From Candidatus Aphodenecus pullistercoris (GTDB lineage: Bacteria > Spirochaetota > Spirochaetia > Sphaerochaetales > Sphaerochaetaceae), in NCBI GenBank assembly GCA_017694495.1, contig JADIMU010000046.1, forward strand, positions 1 to 39,832: a DNA stretch of 39,832 nucleotides, in the 5' to 3' direction. This document shows, in pieces, positions 30,841 through 39,832 of this stretch. Position 1 is the first letter of the stretch. Each line of letters begins with the position of its first letter. The notes under the pieces were generated by a model. The model was not told the origin of the DNA, searched no databases, and saw only the letters and a list, made by a program, of their open reading frames with translations. Position numbers and translations under genes: made by a program.

Positions 30841-31152
30841 ATGTACGCACTCGTAGAAATTCTCGGCAAGCAGTACAAGGTCGAAGAGGGCCAGAGTCTG
30901 CAGGTCGATCTGCTCAACATGGAAGAGGGATCTTCCTATGAGACGGACAAGGTTCTCGCTGTCATCGATGGGGACAAGGCCAGCTTCGGCACTCCCTACG
31001 TCGCAGGCGCCTCCATCAAGGCCACTGTGGGCAGCGAAGTCAAGGGTGAGAAGATCAAGGTCTACAAGTTCCACCGCAGGAAGGGCTACCGCAGGACTCA
31101 GGGCCACAGGCAGCAGTACACCATGATCACGGTCGACAAGATCAACGCATAA
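30841..31152 (+). CDS. rplU: 50S ribosomal protein L21
   Basis: 103 residues, the usual length. MYALVEILGKQYKVEEGQ at the start and KVYKFHRRKGYRRTQGHRQQ near the end are diagnostic of L21; it binds 23S rRNA in the large subunit. ATG 30841 was chosen over an upstream in-frame Met because of GAGAGGA and the normal L21 N-terminus. First gene of an operon running through rsfS. Confidence 0.97.
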   Translation: MYALVEILGKQYKVEEGQSLQVDLLNMEEGSSYETDKVLAVIDGDKASFGTPYVAGASIKATVGSEVKGEKIKVYKFHRRKGYRRTQGHRQQYTMITVDKINA

Positions 31153-31164
31153 GGAGGCGCTTCA

Positions 31165-31422
31165 ATGGCACACAAGAAGGGCGGCGGCTCATCACGCAAT
31201 GGACGCGACTCTAAGGCTAAGCGCCTTGGCGTCAAGCGCTTCGGAGGTCAGGTCGTCAAGGCAGGCGAGATCCTCGTCCGCCAGAGGGGCACTGTCATCC
31301 ACCCGGGCAAGAACGTCGGACTCGGTACCGACTACACCCTCTTCGCTCTTGTCCCCGGCACGGTCGAGTACGTCAACAGGAACAACCGCAAGTACGCGAC
31401 CATCGTCGAGGCGGCCGAGTGA
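31165..31422 (+). CDS. rpmA: 50S ribosomal protein L27
   Basis: 85 residues. [20 protein letters not shown] is the mature L27 N-terminus that reaches the peptidyl-transferase centre. There is no cleavable N-terminal extension and no prp protease gene between rplU and rpmA, unlike Firmicutes. AAGGAGG precedes the ATG. Confidence 0.97.
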   Translation: MAHKKGGGSSRNGRDSKAKRLGVKRFGGQVVKAGEILVRQRGTVIHPGKNVGLGTDYTLFALVPGTVEYVNRNNRKYATIVEAAE

Positions 31423-31430
31423 GGTAGGCC

Positions 31431-32489
31431 TTGTTCGGCTTTTCTGACGAGACCTATATAGACGTTGCCTCCGGAGACGGAGGCAACGGTTGTGTATCCT
31501 TCCACCGTGAGAAGTTCGTGCCCAAGGGCGGTCCGGATGGAGGAGACGGTGGAAAGGGTGGCGACGTCGTCTTCGTCGTCCGCGAGAACCTGCGCACGCT
31601 CGGACACCTGAAGATGGTGCGCACCTACCGCGCCGAGAACGGACGGCCCGGACAGGGCGACCGCTGCTTCGGACGCAACGGCGCCGACGTCGAGATTCCT
31701 GTGCCTCCCGGAACCGTCATCAAGGACGCATCCACCGGCGAGGTGATCAAGGACCTGACGGGTGAGAGCCGCTTCGTCTTCCTCAAGGGAGGGCGGGGAG
31801 GCCAGGGCAACTGGCACTTCCGCACGGCCACGCGCCAGACGCCGCGATTCGCCCAGCCGGGCGAGAAGGGTGAGGCGATGAGGGTCGGCGTCGAGCTCCT
31901 AGTCATCGCCGACATCGGCTTCGTCGGCTTCCCCAACGCAGGCAAGAGCAGCCTGCTGAACCTCCTGACCAACGCCAGGAGCAAGGTTGCAGGCTATCCC
32001 TTCACGACGAAGATCCCTCAGCTGGGAGCGATGCGCTACGACGACCAGGACATCATCCTGGCCGACATCCCGGGCATCATAGAAGGTGCGAGCCAGGGTG
32101 CGGGCATGGGCTTCAAGTTCCTGCGCCACATCTCCAGGACCAAGGCCCTGGCCTTCCTGATCGACCTGTCGGACGAAGGCTACCTCGACAGCTACAGGAT
32201 CCTTTGCAAGGAGCTGGGCGACTACGCTCCGGCCCTCCTCGAGAAGCCCCAGATCATCATCGCGAGCAAGGTCGACGAGGATGAGGACGGCAGCCGGCTC
32301 AAGGCGCTCACCGAGCTCTTCGCTCCGACGCCTGTCCATCCGCTGTCGATCTACATGGACGAGACCGTGGAGGAGGTCAAGAAGGCCTTCATCCATACGG
32401 TCAGCCAGGCCGGCATCGTGAAGAAGGACGAGGACGGAGGCTTCACCAGCCGTGTCGACAACACTGCCCACTACCGCGACGAGTACTGA
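31431..32489 (+). CDS. obgE: Obg/CgtA GTPase
   Basis: 352 residues. The glycine-rich Obg fold (VASGDGGNGCVSFHREKF, GGPDGGDGGKGGDV) fills the first ~155 residues. The G domain has G1 GFPNAGKSS, switch region GYPFTTKIPQ, G3 DIPGIIEGAS and the probable G4 ASKVDED. It works in ribosome assembly and stress control. The start is TTG, with GAGG ahead and the expected N-terminus; no ATG fits. A C-terminal OCT extension is absent. The end overlaps nadD by 38 bases. Confidence 0.95.
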   Translation: MFGFSDETYIDVASGDGGNGCVSFHREKFVPKGGPDGGDGGKGGDVVFVVRENLRTLGHLKMVRTYRAENGRPGQGDRCFGRNGADVEIPVPPGTVIKDASTGEVIKDLTGESRFVFLKGGRGGQGNWHFRTATRQTPRFAQPGEKGEAMRVGVELLVIADIGFVGFPNAGKSSLLNLLTNARSKVAGYPFTTKIPQLGAMRYDDQDIILADIPGIIEGASQGAGMGFKFLRHISRTKALAFLIDLSDEGYLDSYRILCKELGDYAPALLEKPQIIIASKVDEDEDGSRLKALTELFAPTPVHPLSIYMDETVEEVKKAFIHTVSQAGIVKKDEDGGFTSRVDNTAHYRDEY

Positions 32490-33081
32490 CAGGAAGAGGA
32501 CGCTGCTCTTCGGGGGCAGCTTCGACCCTGTGCACAGCGGACACCTCTACATCGTATCCAAGGCGATCGAGCTGACAGACTACCAGCGCATCATCGTCAT
32601 GCCCACATGTGTGTCGAGCTTCAAGCCGGGCAGCCATCCTGCAAGCGGCGCCGACCGTCTGGCCATGCTGCATCTTGCCTTCGAGAATTTCGACACCAGA
32701 GGCCGGGAGCTCGTCATCAGCGGCTGGGAGGTCGCCAAGGGAGGCGTGAGCTACACGCTCGAGACCGTCAAGGCCATCTACTCCCTCTTCCCTGTTGAGG
32801 GCACTCTGGGCTTCCTCATGGGTGACGACCTGCTTGCGGGCCTTGAGCGATGGTATGGCTACGAGGAGCTCGTGAAGCTCGTCCACTTCGTCTGCCTCAC
32901 CAGGGGCGGAGCGGTTGCACATCCGGCCGGCGCCTGTGTAGAATTCCTGTCTGTCGCGCCCCTCAGGGCAAGCAGCACGGCTGTAAGGTCGGGCGAGGAA
33001 GGGGAGGGCCTGGAGAAGGTGCGCGCCTACATAGAGGAACATGGACTATACTACGCTGGAAGAAATCGTGAGGGAGGCTGA
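32452..33081 (+). CDS. nadD: Nicotinate-nucleotide adenylyltransferase
   Basis: 209 residues from GTG 32452. The nucleotidyltransferase motif LLFGGSFDPVHSGHL lies at about residues 18-32, and RASSTAVR near the C-terminus replaces the usual ISST.IR. It makes deamido-NAD from nicotinate mononucleotide and ATP. The GTG is supported by GGAGG about 11 bases upstream; there is no start codon after the obgE stop that keeps the motif at a normal depth, so a real overlap with obgE is likely. Its 3' end overlaps yqeK by 41 bases. Confidence 0.92.
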   Translation: MSTTLPTTATSTDRKRTLLFGGSFDPVHSGHLYIVSKAIELTDYQRIIVMPTCVSSFKPGSHPASGADRLAMLHLAFENFDTRGRELVISGWEVAKGGVSYTLETVKAIYSLFPVEGTLGFLMGDDLLAGLERWYGYEELVKLVHFVCLTRGGAVAHPAGACVEFLSVAPLRASSTAVRSGEEGEGLEKVRAYIEEHGLYYAGRNREGG

Positions 33082-33619
33082 GAAGCCCAGCCGTTTTGAG
33101 CATTCGCTGGGCGTCGTCGAGGTCTGCGCCCTCCTTTCCCGACGCTTCCATCTCGATGTCGAGCTGGCGAGGATGGCCGGCATCTTCCACGACTATGCCC
33201 GCTACATGGACGGCCAGGAGATGCTCGCCTTCTGCGACAAGCATGGCATCCAGGTGGAGGACGAGGAGAGGGAGAGCCCCATGCTGCTGCACGGAGCCGT
33301 CGCGGCCTGGTACTTCCCAAGGATCACCAACAACTGGGACGAGAGGGCCCAGCTGGCCATCCGCCACCATACCCTCGCCAGTGTGGACATGGGGGCCCTG
33401 GGGGCCGTCGTCTACGTCGCCGACTACTCCGAGAAGGGCAGGAGGCACCTTGACGACAACGACAGGCTGACGATCTGGGGCAAGACCAGCCTTGAGGACA
33501 TGGTCCTCGAGGTCCTCTGTCGAGAGGAGGAGTACTCCTTCACGGTCAACCGGAAGATGGCCGCCGTCTCGCTGCGCTGCCGGGACTTCCTGCGCTCAGG
33601 AGGTCGTTTTGCGCGCTAG
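33041..33619 (+). CDS. yqeK: YqeK-type HD-domain hydrolase (diadenosine tetraphosphatase)
   Basis: 192 residues. HD-superfamily metal ligands are His21 in FEHSLGV, the HD pair in GIFHDYARY (about residue 50), and later histidines in MLLHGAVAAWY and IRHHTLAS, with the aspartate in VVYVADYSEKGR. Members split Ap4A symmetrically. The fixed nadD-yqeK-(LytR_C or lipoprotein)-rsfS order supports the call. The ATG lies inside nadD behind AGAGGA. Confidence 0.92.
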   Translation: MDYTTLEEIVREAEKPSRFEHSLGVVEVCALLSRRFHLDVELARMAGIFHDYARYMDGQEMLAFCDKHGIQVEDEERESPMLLHGAVAAWYFPRITNNWDERAQLAIRHHTLASVDMGALGAVVYVADYSEKGRRHLDDNDRLTIWGKTSLEDMVLEVLCREEEYSFTVNRKMAAVSLRCRDFLRSGGRFAR

Positions 33620-34124
33620 GGCGCTTGCCGCGGCCATTGTCCTGGCCTTGCTGCTGACGGCTTGCACGGGCCGCATGGGTGTCCACTTGCTGGAGACGCA
33701 GGAGGAGGCCCGCCTCTACATAAGACGGGCCGACGCCATCGTGGAGGTCCGCATCCCGCAGGACCTCCTCGGGACGGTCGCTGACGGCTTCTTCGGCCTC
33801 GTACCCGACAACCGGGAGCTTGTGGATGCTGAAGTGATGGAATCGCGCGATGGGCTCTACGCCAGCCTGGCCAGTGCCCTCGCACAGGACGACCCCATCC
33901 TGACGGCGGCACGCCACAGCCGTGAGCTCAGGTCCTCCGGCTTCTGTGAGGTTGTGGACCGTCTGACGGGCACCTTCGACGAGGAGGCCTTCATGAAGGA
34001 CCTTGAGGGTGCCACGAGGCACTACGTCTACAACCTGGACGAAGTCCTGTCCCATCTGCCGGAAGGAGGGGATGTTGACGCCTTCATGGCCTTATGGTTG
34101 AATTCTGCCCTGGATCTTGATTGA
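33609..34124 (+). CDS. Predicted lipoprotein, function unknown
   Basis: 171 residues from a TTG start; GGAGG at 33599-33603 lies five bases upstream. The signal sequence MRARALAAAIVLALLLTAC ends in a lipobox with Cys19 as the lipidated residue, so it is anchored on a membrane surface. The rest is acidic with no recognised motif (ARLYIRRADAIVEVRIPQDL, HSRELRSSGFCEVVDRL). In related bacteria this slot between yqeK and rsfS often holds a LytR-CpsA-Psr or LytR_C envelope gene, but no such sequence is visible. It overlaps yqeK by 11 bases. Confidence 0.7.
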   Translation: MRARALAAAIVLALLLTACTGRMGVHLLETQEEARLYIRRADAIVEVRIPQDLLGTVADGFFGLVPDNRELVDAEVMESRDGLYASLASALAQDDPILTAARHSRELRSSGFCEVVDRLTGTFDEEAFMKDLEGATRHYVYNLDEVLSHLPEGGDVDAFMALWLNSALDLD

Positions 34125-34146
34125 AAATACTGGAGAATATTGAAAT

Positions 34147-34500
34147 ATGAAAGAAAAGACACGCGAGGACAGCCAGCGCATCGCAGCCTTCCTTGAGGAG
34201 CACAGCTGCAAGGACGTGACTGTCATGGATCTCGAGAACTGCTCCTGGACGGACTGCTTCGTCGTCGGCACGGTCAACTCGGTCGGCCACCTCAAGGGTG
34301 TGGTCCACCAGATCTGGGACCTGCTGAACGGGCTTGGCCTGAGCGTCACGAACCGCCACAAGAATCCCGGAGAGGACGGCTGGACGCTGATCGACACCGG
34401 CGACATCGTCATCCACCTGATGAGCCAGGAGCTGAGGGACTTCTACAGCCTCGAGAAGCTGTGGAAGAGCTACGAGGAGAGTGCAGGCTCAGATGACTGA
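34147..34500 (+). CDS. rsfS: Ribosomal silencing factor RsfS
   Basis: 117 residues. VTVMDLENCSWTDCFVVGT and the later WTLIDTGDIVIHLMSQELR match the RsfS/DUF143 core; RDFYSLEKLW is the conserved end. It binds L14 and blocks subunit joining when nutrients are low. GGAG lies about 13 bases before ATG 34147. The last 12 bases overlap the convergent MATE gene, leaving no room for a terminator. Confidence 0.95.
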   Translation: MKEKTREDSQRIAAFLEEHSCKDVTVMDLENCSWTDCFVVGTVNSVGHLKGVVHQIWDLLNGLGLSVTNRHKNPGEDGWTLIDTGDIVIHLMSQELRDFYSLEKLWKSYEESAGSDD

Positions 34501-35838
34501 CTTCTCCTTCCAGCCGCCCTTCAGCCAGCGGCCCAGGAAGAAGACGATCCTGACATACCAGTCGATGACCATGGCCCAGCTCGTGCCGTAGAGGCCGAAG
34601 CCGAGGTAGGCGAAGAGGTAGGCGAGGGCGACGCGGCAGATCCACATGCTGCCCATCGCCACGGCCATCGTGTAGCGGGCGTCCCCGGCCGCCCTGAGGT
34701 AGTTGGGCAGCGTGAATGACATCGGCCAGAAGATTGCCGTCTGGATCAGGAGCATCCTGGTGCACTTCACGCTGAGCGCGAGGGCCTCCTGTGAGAGGTT
34801 GTAGAGACCGCTGAGCTGGGGCGTGAGGATGTAGAAGACGAGGCAGGTGAGCGCCATCATCAGGTAGGTGGTGACCATCAGGAGGCGCGCGTAGTACTTC
34901 GCCTGGTCGATGCGCCTGGCGCCGCAGCACTGGCCGATGACCGTGATCGAGGCCATGCCTATGACGGAGCCCGGGATGTTGGCGAAGGTCGTCAGGTTGT
35001 TGATGACGGCGTTGGCCGCGATCGAGGGTGTGCCGAAGGTCGCGACCAGCGACTGGACGAGGATCTTTCCGATGTGGAAGGTGCTGTTCTCGATGCCTGA
35101 GGGCAGGCCGATGCGCAGGATGCGGCGGACCATCATGCCGTTCCACTCGAAGTGGAGGAGACGGTCGATGTGGATCTCCAGCCTGCTGTTGCACACCACA
35201 GTCAGCATTATGATGGCGCCGACGACGCGGCTTGCCAGGGAGGCGATGCCGGCTCCGGCGGTGCCCAGTCCGGCTCCGTAGATCAGGATGGCGTTGCCTC
35301 CGATGTTGATCACATTCATTATCAGGGAGACCGTCATCGTGATCTTGCTCTTTCCCATGCTGCGGCACAGTGCATTGCAGCTGTTGGCCAGGGCCAGGAA
35401 GGGGTAGGAGAGCGTGATGAAGATGAAGTAGTCCTCGGCGGCCGTCATGACGTCGGCCTCGATCTGGCCGAAGACGAGGCGCAGCAGGTGCCTGTTGCCT
35501 CCGATCAGGACAAGCGCTATGGCCCCCGAGACGATCAGCGTGATGTAGACCAGCTGTTTGGCCGCCTTGCATGCGTTGCCCTTGTCCCCTCGACCAAGAT
35601 ACTGGCTCGCGACGACCGCACCGCCCGTGGCGAAGGCCGAGAAGAGCTGGATGAAGAGGTTCGAGATGCTGTCGACCAGCGAGATTCCGCTAACCGAGGC
35701 CTCTCCGACGGCCGCGACCATGATGGTGTCGGCCATGCCGATGGTTATCGTGAGGATCTGCTCGAAGAAGAGGGGGACGATCAGGGCCCTGAGGTACTTG
35801 CCCGTGAACATCCTGTCCTGTATGGCTGCGCTTTTCAT
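34489..35838 (-). CDS. MATE-family multidrug/sodium exporter
   Basis: 449 residues with about twelve membrane helices. Family marks: ALIVPLFFEQILTITIGMAD in helix 1, VGEASVSGISLVDSISNLF, VVASQYLGRGDKGNA, and in the second half IGLPSGIENSTFHIGK and VIGQCCGARRIDQAK. Met at 35838 was chosen because TATCAT lies ten bases before it and the upstream GTG/ATG codons overlap the promoter. It is an inner-membrane antiporter for drugs or metabolites; substrate unknown. It is transcribed against the ribosomal operon. Confidence 0.92.
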   Translation of the reverse strand: MKSAAIQDRMFTGKYLRALIVPLFFEQILTITIGMADTIMVAAVGEASVSGISLVDSISNLFIQLFSAFATGGAVVASQYLGRGDKGNACKAAKQLVYITLIVSGAIALVLIGGNRHLLRLVFGQIEADVMTAAEDYFIFITLSYPFLALANSCNALCRSMGKSKITMTVSLIMNVINIGGNAILIYGAGLGTAGAGIASLASRVVGAIIMLTVVCNSRLEIHIDRLLHFEWNGMMVRRILRIGLPSGIENSTFHIGKILVQSLVATFGTPSIAANAVINNLTTFANIPGSVIGMASITVIGQCCGARRIDQAKYYARLLMVTTYLMMALTCLVFYILTPQLSGLYNLSQEALALSVKCTRMLLIQTAIFWPMSFTLPNYLRAAGDARYTMAVAMGSMWICRVALAYLFAYLGFGLYGTSWAMVIDWYVRIVFFLGRWLKGGWKEKSVI

Positions 35839-35848
35839 GACAGTCAGC

Positions 35849-35877
35849 ATGATAGCCACAAGAGTGGAAAGTGAAAA
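35849..35877 (-). promoter_or_regulatory. Promoter of the MATE gene, near-leaderless
   Basis: On the - strand: TTTTCA (complement of 35872-35877), 17 bases, TATCAT (complement of 35849-35854), 10 bases, ATG. Confidence 0.5.
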
Positions 35878-35937
35878 CCATGTGAAAACCGCCTATTCTT
35901 GTAGGAAAGAGACATGAGGCCGGCAGAGGCGACCCCC

Positions 35938-35989
35938 TTGAATCAAATCCTTATGTCGCATATCATCATCACCTGTGCGCGTCGCGCAC
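35938..35989 (+). promoter_or_regulatory. rplY operon promoter with palindrome at the mRNA 5' end
   Basis: TTGAAT (35938-35943), 17 bases, TATCAT (35961-35966). The perfect palindrome GTGCGCG-T-CGCGCAC (35975-35989) begins where transcription should start, so the mRNA would open with a stable hairpin. The leader is about 75 bases long and has AAGGAGAGA before the ATG. Confidence 0.65.
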
Positions 35990-36047
35990 TAGTCAATCCA
36001 TGGTAATTGGGGGCCAAGTCCTCCAATGAGAGTACAAGGAGAGAAGA

Positions 36048-36689
36048 ATGAGCGATAGAGTCACTCTTTCCGCGAAGGCGAGGACAACCGATTTCGGTTC
36101 CGCCGGAAGTCGCCGCCTCGTCCGCGCCGGTTTCATCCCGGCCGTCATCTACGGCAAGCAGGAGCCCGTCCACTGCGCCGTCGTCGCCAAGGAATTCATG
36201 ATGAAGATGCACACCTTCACCGCCAGCACCCTGATCACTCTGGATGTCGACGGCAAGGAGCACACAGTCTTCGTCAAGAGCATCCAGGAGAACCTGCTCA
36301 AGGGCATCGTCCAGCACATCGACTTCTATGAGGTCACCGCAGGCGAGAAGGTCCGCACCCATGTCTTCATCGAGCTGGTCGGCAACCCCGCCGGCGTCAA
36401 GGATGGAGGCGTCCTCGACCAGGTCCTGCATGAGATCGACATCGAGTGTCTGCCCAAGGATCTGCCCAGCGAGCTGAAGGTCGACGTCAGCGCTCTGCAG
36501 ATGAACGAGTCCCTCCGCGTCGCGGACCTCCAGATCCCTGCCGGTGTCAAGGTCCACACGCCTGGTGACGAGACGGTCGCAACGGTCAAGCCCGTCAAGG
36601 TCGAGGTCGAGGCCGAGGCCCCCGCAGCCACCGATGATGCCACCGCCGATGCGACGGCAGGTGCCGCAGCCAGCACTGAGACGAAGTAG
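36048..36689 (+). CDS. rplY: 50S ribosomal protein L25/general stress protein Ctc
   Basis: 213 residues. The L25 5S-rRNA-binding domain (residues about 5-92: TDFGSAGSRRLVRAGFIPAV, KEHTVFVKSIQENL) is followed by the Ctc beta domain (VRTHVFIELVGNPAGVKDGG, IECLPKDLPSELKVDVSAL) and a low-complexity Ala/Thr/Asp/Glu tail of about 25 residues. It binds 5S rRNA in the large subunit. First gene of the rplY-pth-tilS operon, one base apart from pth. Confidence 0.95.
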   Translation: MSDRVTLSAKARTTDFGSAGSRRLVRAGFIPAVIYGKQEPVHCAVVAKEFMMKMHTFTASTLITLDVDGKEHTVFVKSIQENLLKGIVQHIDFYEVTAGEKVRTHVFIELVGNPAGVKDGGVLDQVLHEIDIECLPKDLPSELKVDVSALQMNESLRVADLQIPAGVKVHTPGDETVATVKPVKVEVEAEAPAATDDATADATAGAAASTETK

Positions 36690-36690
36690 C

Positions 36691-37260
36691 ATGCTGGTCA
36701 TCTTTGGCTTGGGCAACCCCGGGTCGAAGTATGAGGGCACTAGGCACAATGCCGGAGTGGAGACGCTCCGGCGCCTGGCAGCGTCTTGTCACAAGAAGTT
36801 GACAAGGCGCTGTTTTTCTTCATACCAGTCCTGCGTGGTCACGACTGAGGCGGGCAGAAGCGCCCGTCTCGTCTTTCCGCTCACGTACATGAACAGCTCA
36901 GGCGAGGTCGTACCAAAGGTCGTGGGCGAGGGTGATACTGTCCTCGTCATCTGCGACCAGATGGATCTGCCTTGCGGCCGGATGCGCCTGAGGACCAAGG
37001 GCTCGAGCGCCGGCCACAACGGCCTCAAGTCCATGATGGCCCATCTCCCGGAAGGCTTCTGGCGCCTCTACATCGGCGTCGGCCGGCCGGATGAGGGCGT
37101 GAGCGTCATCGACCATGTCCTCACGCGCTTCAGCCCTGAGGACAGGCGCCTTGTCGAGCTGTGCGAAGAGGAGGCGGCGCGCCAGATCTTGCGCATCATC
37201 GACGGCGCAGAGAGCTTCCAGGTCGTGGAGCAGGCGATCAACTCCTACAGGGCCGAGTGA
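36691..37260 (+). CDS. pth: Peptidyl-tRNA hydrolase
   Basis: 189 residues. MLVIFGLGNPGSKYEGTRHN contains the catalytic His19 and Asn20-equivalent positions; later LTYMNSSGEVVPK, VICDQMDLPCGRMRL and GSSAGHNGLKSM complete the active site. It recycles tRNA from prematurely released peptidyl-tRNA. It starts one base after rplY and shares its last base with the tilS ATG. Confidence 0.97.
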   Translation: MLVIFGLGNPGSKYEGTRHNAGVETLRRLAASCHKKLTRRCFSSYQSCVVTTEAGRSARLVFPLTYMNSSGEVVPKVVGEGDTVLVICDQMDLPCGRMRLRTKGSSAGHNGLKSMMAHLPEGFWRLYIGVGRPDEGVSVIDHVLTRFSPEDRRLVELCEEEAARQILRIIDGAESFQVVEQAINSYRAE

Positions 37261-38522
37261 TGGAAGCCATCAGGGCCGTCGCGGCCTTCCTCGACGCACA
37301 TCCCGAACTGGGGAAGGGGAGGATCACAGTCGCCTTCTCCGGCGGCTATGACTCCCTATGCCTCCTCTCCTGCCTCAAGGCCCTCGGCTGCGATGTCGTG
37401 GCACTGTACGTCGACCACCGGCTCAGGAGCCCTGAGGAGCTGGAAGAGGAGGCGAGGCTGAACGAGGCCAACTGCCGCACCCTGGGCGTCCCGCTGGAAG
37501 TCGTCCATCTCGCCGACGGCCAGGTGGAGGCCCTCTGTGATGAGCTGGGCTGTGGCCTCGAGGCCGCAGCGCGCATCCTCCGCTACAAGGTGCTTGAGGA
37601 CAGGGGCATCGTCGCGACGGCCCACAACAGGGACGACCAGGCGGAAAGCCTCATGATGAGGCTGACAAGCGGTTGCACCATCCTTTCCCTCTCGGGCATC
37701 AGGGCGGTGCGGGGCCGGATCGTCAGACCGCTTCTGGCTGTCCCCCGCTGTGACATCGTCCGCCATGTCGACTCGCTTGGCCTCAATGCGAGCCACGACA
37801 CCACGAACGACGAACTCTTTTGCATGCGCAACAGGATGCGCCACCTCGTCATGGACAGCCTAAGTGAGGAAGTCAAGGACAGACTTTGCCGCATCGCGGC
37901 CAACATGCAAGCCATCGAGGCCAGACTGGATGACCTTGAAGTGGTAGACCACGGCCTGTGGTGCTCCGCAAGCAGGTCGGCCTACCTCGCCCTCTCTCCG
38001 CTTGCACGCCAGAAGGCGCTCTTCCAGATCCATTCGCGCTTCTCGACGCGCCGCCTCAGCGAGGGAGGACGCGTGGCAGTCGACGAGGCTGTGGAGAAGG
38101 GGCGGGGTCTGGAAGGCGCCGACCTCATCCTCCGCCAGAAGGCGGGCATGCTCTCCTTCTTCCCTCCCAGACTCTTCTTCTCATGCTCCTTCAAGGAAGG
38201 AGTCCATCTGCCCTATGGCCTCGTGATGAGGCGCACTGGTGGAGAAAAGGCGCTCCACTTCGATCCCTCCCGGCTCGAAGGCACTGCAATACTCCGCCTG
38301 AGCGAGGAGGGCGACAGGATGCTGACGAAGGGAAGGCTTGTGCCAATCAGCGACCTTCTGTCGGCCTGGGGCTGTCCCTACGGCCTTGTCCTCCAGGATG
38401 CGGTGGGCGTCAGGGCCGTCTTCGCCAGCCCCTTCGGAGGCAGGGACCGCCTTGCGGACAGCCTTCTGGAGGCCGACTGGGCCCCGCTGCCGCCCTGGCT
38501 TCCTTGCCATGAATCGACCTAA
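37260..38522 (+). CDS. tilS: tRNA(Ile)-lysidine synthase
   Basis: 420 residues. The PP-loop ATP motif is [12 protein letters not shown] (about residues 24-35), with family marks [44 protein letters not shown] and RNRMRHLV. It makes lysidine at C34 of the AUA-reading tRNA(Ile). SGGYDS replaces the usual SGGxDS serine context only at a variable position. The start overlaps pth by one base. pth-tilS-ftsH is a widely kept order. Confidence 0.94.
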   Translation: MEAIRAVAAFLDAHPELGKGRITVAFSGGYDSLCLLSCLKALGCDVVALYVDHRLRSPEELEEEARLNEANCRTLGVPLEVVHLADGQVEALCDELGCGLEAAARILRYKVLEDRGIVATAHNRDDQAESLMMRLTSGCTILSLSGIRAVRGRIVRPLLAVPRCDIVRHVDSLGLNASHDTTNDELFCMRNRMRHLVMDSLSEEVKDRLCRIAANMQAIEARLDDLEVVDHGLWCSASRSAYLALSPLARQKALFQIHSRFSTRRLSEGGRVAVDEAVEKGRGLEGADLILRQKAGMLSFFPPRLFFSCSFKEGVHLPYGLVMRRTGGEKALHFDPSRLEGTAILRLSEEGDRMLTKGRLVPISDLLSAWGCPYGLVLQDAVGVRAVFASPFGGRDRLADSLLEADWAPLPPWLPCHEST

Positions 38523-38532
38523 GCACTATATT
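38504..38532 (+). promoter_or_regulatory. ftsH promoter
   Basis: TTGCCA (38504-38509), 17 bases, TATATT (38527-38532). It starts inside the tilS end and leaves a leader of about 25 bases; GGGA lies just before the ATG. Confidence 0.65.
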
Positions 38533-38563
38533 TGTATCCACTGTTTTCTTTTTTTGGGAATTT

Positions 38564-39832
<1,269 letters not shown>

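Noticed and set aside
30680-30850. Extended TetR N-terminus (extra 57 residues)
   Set aside because: The extra sequence is Arg/Ser-rich with no family similarity and contains the operator palindrome; the HTH domain begins right after Met at 30679.

Overview
The window is GC-rich, densely packed bacterial chromosome. The housekeeping gene orders rplU-rpmA-obgE-nadD-yqeK-(lipoprotein)-rsfS and rplY(ctc)-pth-tilS-ftsH, a small beta-barrel-like secreted protein and a binding protein whose signal peptide ends in AQGAAE-type sequence all point to a spirochaete (Sphaerochaeta/Treponema relatives). This assignment is inference, at moderate confidence. The purine and selenium genes suggest an anaerobe, probably gut-associated.

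Bases 1-18631 hold a selenium-dependent molybdenum hydroxylase (SDMH) and purine-catabolism island. It runs ygfK (3' part) - ssnA - ygeY, then its own promoter and five tightly overlapping genes. These are a xanthine-dehydrogenase-type trio (Mo subunit, 2Fe-2S subunit, FAD subunit) followed by ygfM and xdhD, the FAD and Mo subunits of the YgfK-type second hydroxylase. Next come a cysteine hydrolase (-), a cysteine-desulfidase-like protein (+), and a leftward pair of maturation genes (xdhC/yqeB-like and a cysteine-desulfurase-like protein). A divergent selenium operon follows (yedE transporter, yedF, DUF3343, selD), then ygeW carbamoyltransferase. The likely logic is that YedE/YedF/DUF3343/SelD and the PLP enzyme supply selenium, the XdhC-type protein matures Mo cofactor, the two hydroxylases act on purines, and SsnA/YgeY/YgeW process the opened products. 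No in-frame UGA was noticed, so selenium use here would be as a labile cofactor.

Bases 18632-25370 are accessory and less GC-rich. They hold an IS200-type element whose transposase is cut by an amber codon, an intact IS1634/IS4-like element with inverted repeats and a target duplication, decayed remnants of other transposases including IS66 pieces, a small outer-membrane-type protein, an orphan protein, and an ImmA/IrrE peptidase plus PIN-like (DUF4411) toxin-antitoxin-type pair.

Bases 25415-30680 (- strand) carry a FecCD/BtuC-type ABC import operon with an embedded methyltransferase, a CDF metal transporter and a TetR regulator. Bases 30777-39832 are core translation and cell-maintenance genes, interrupted by a leftward MATE exporter; ftsH runs off the right edge.

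A recurrent promoter style is visible: an extended -10 of the form TGC-TAGAAT, in six cases only 7-10 bases before the start codon and without a Shine-Dalgarno. This predicts several leaderless or nearly leaderless mRNAs.
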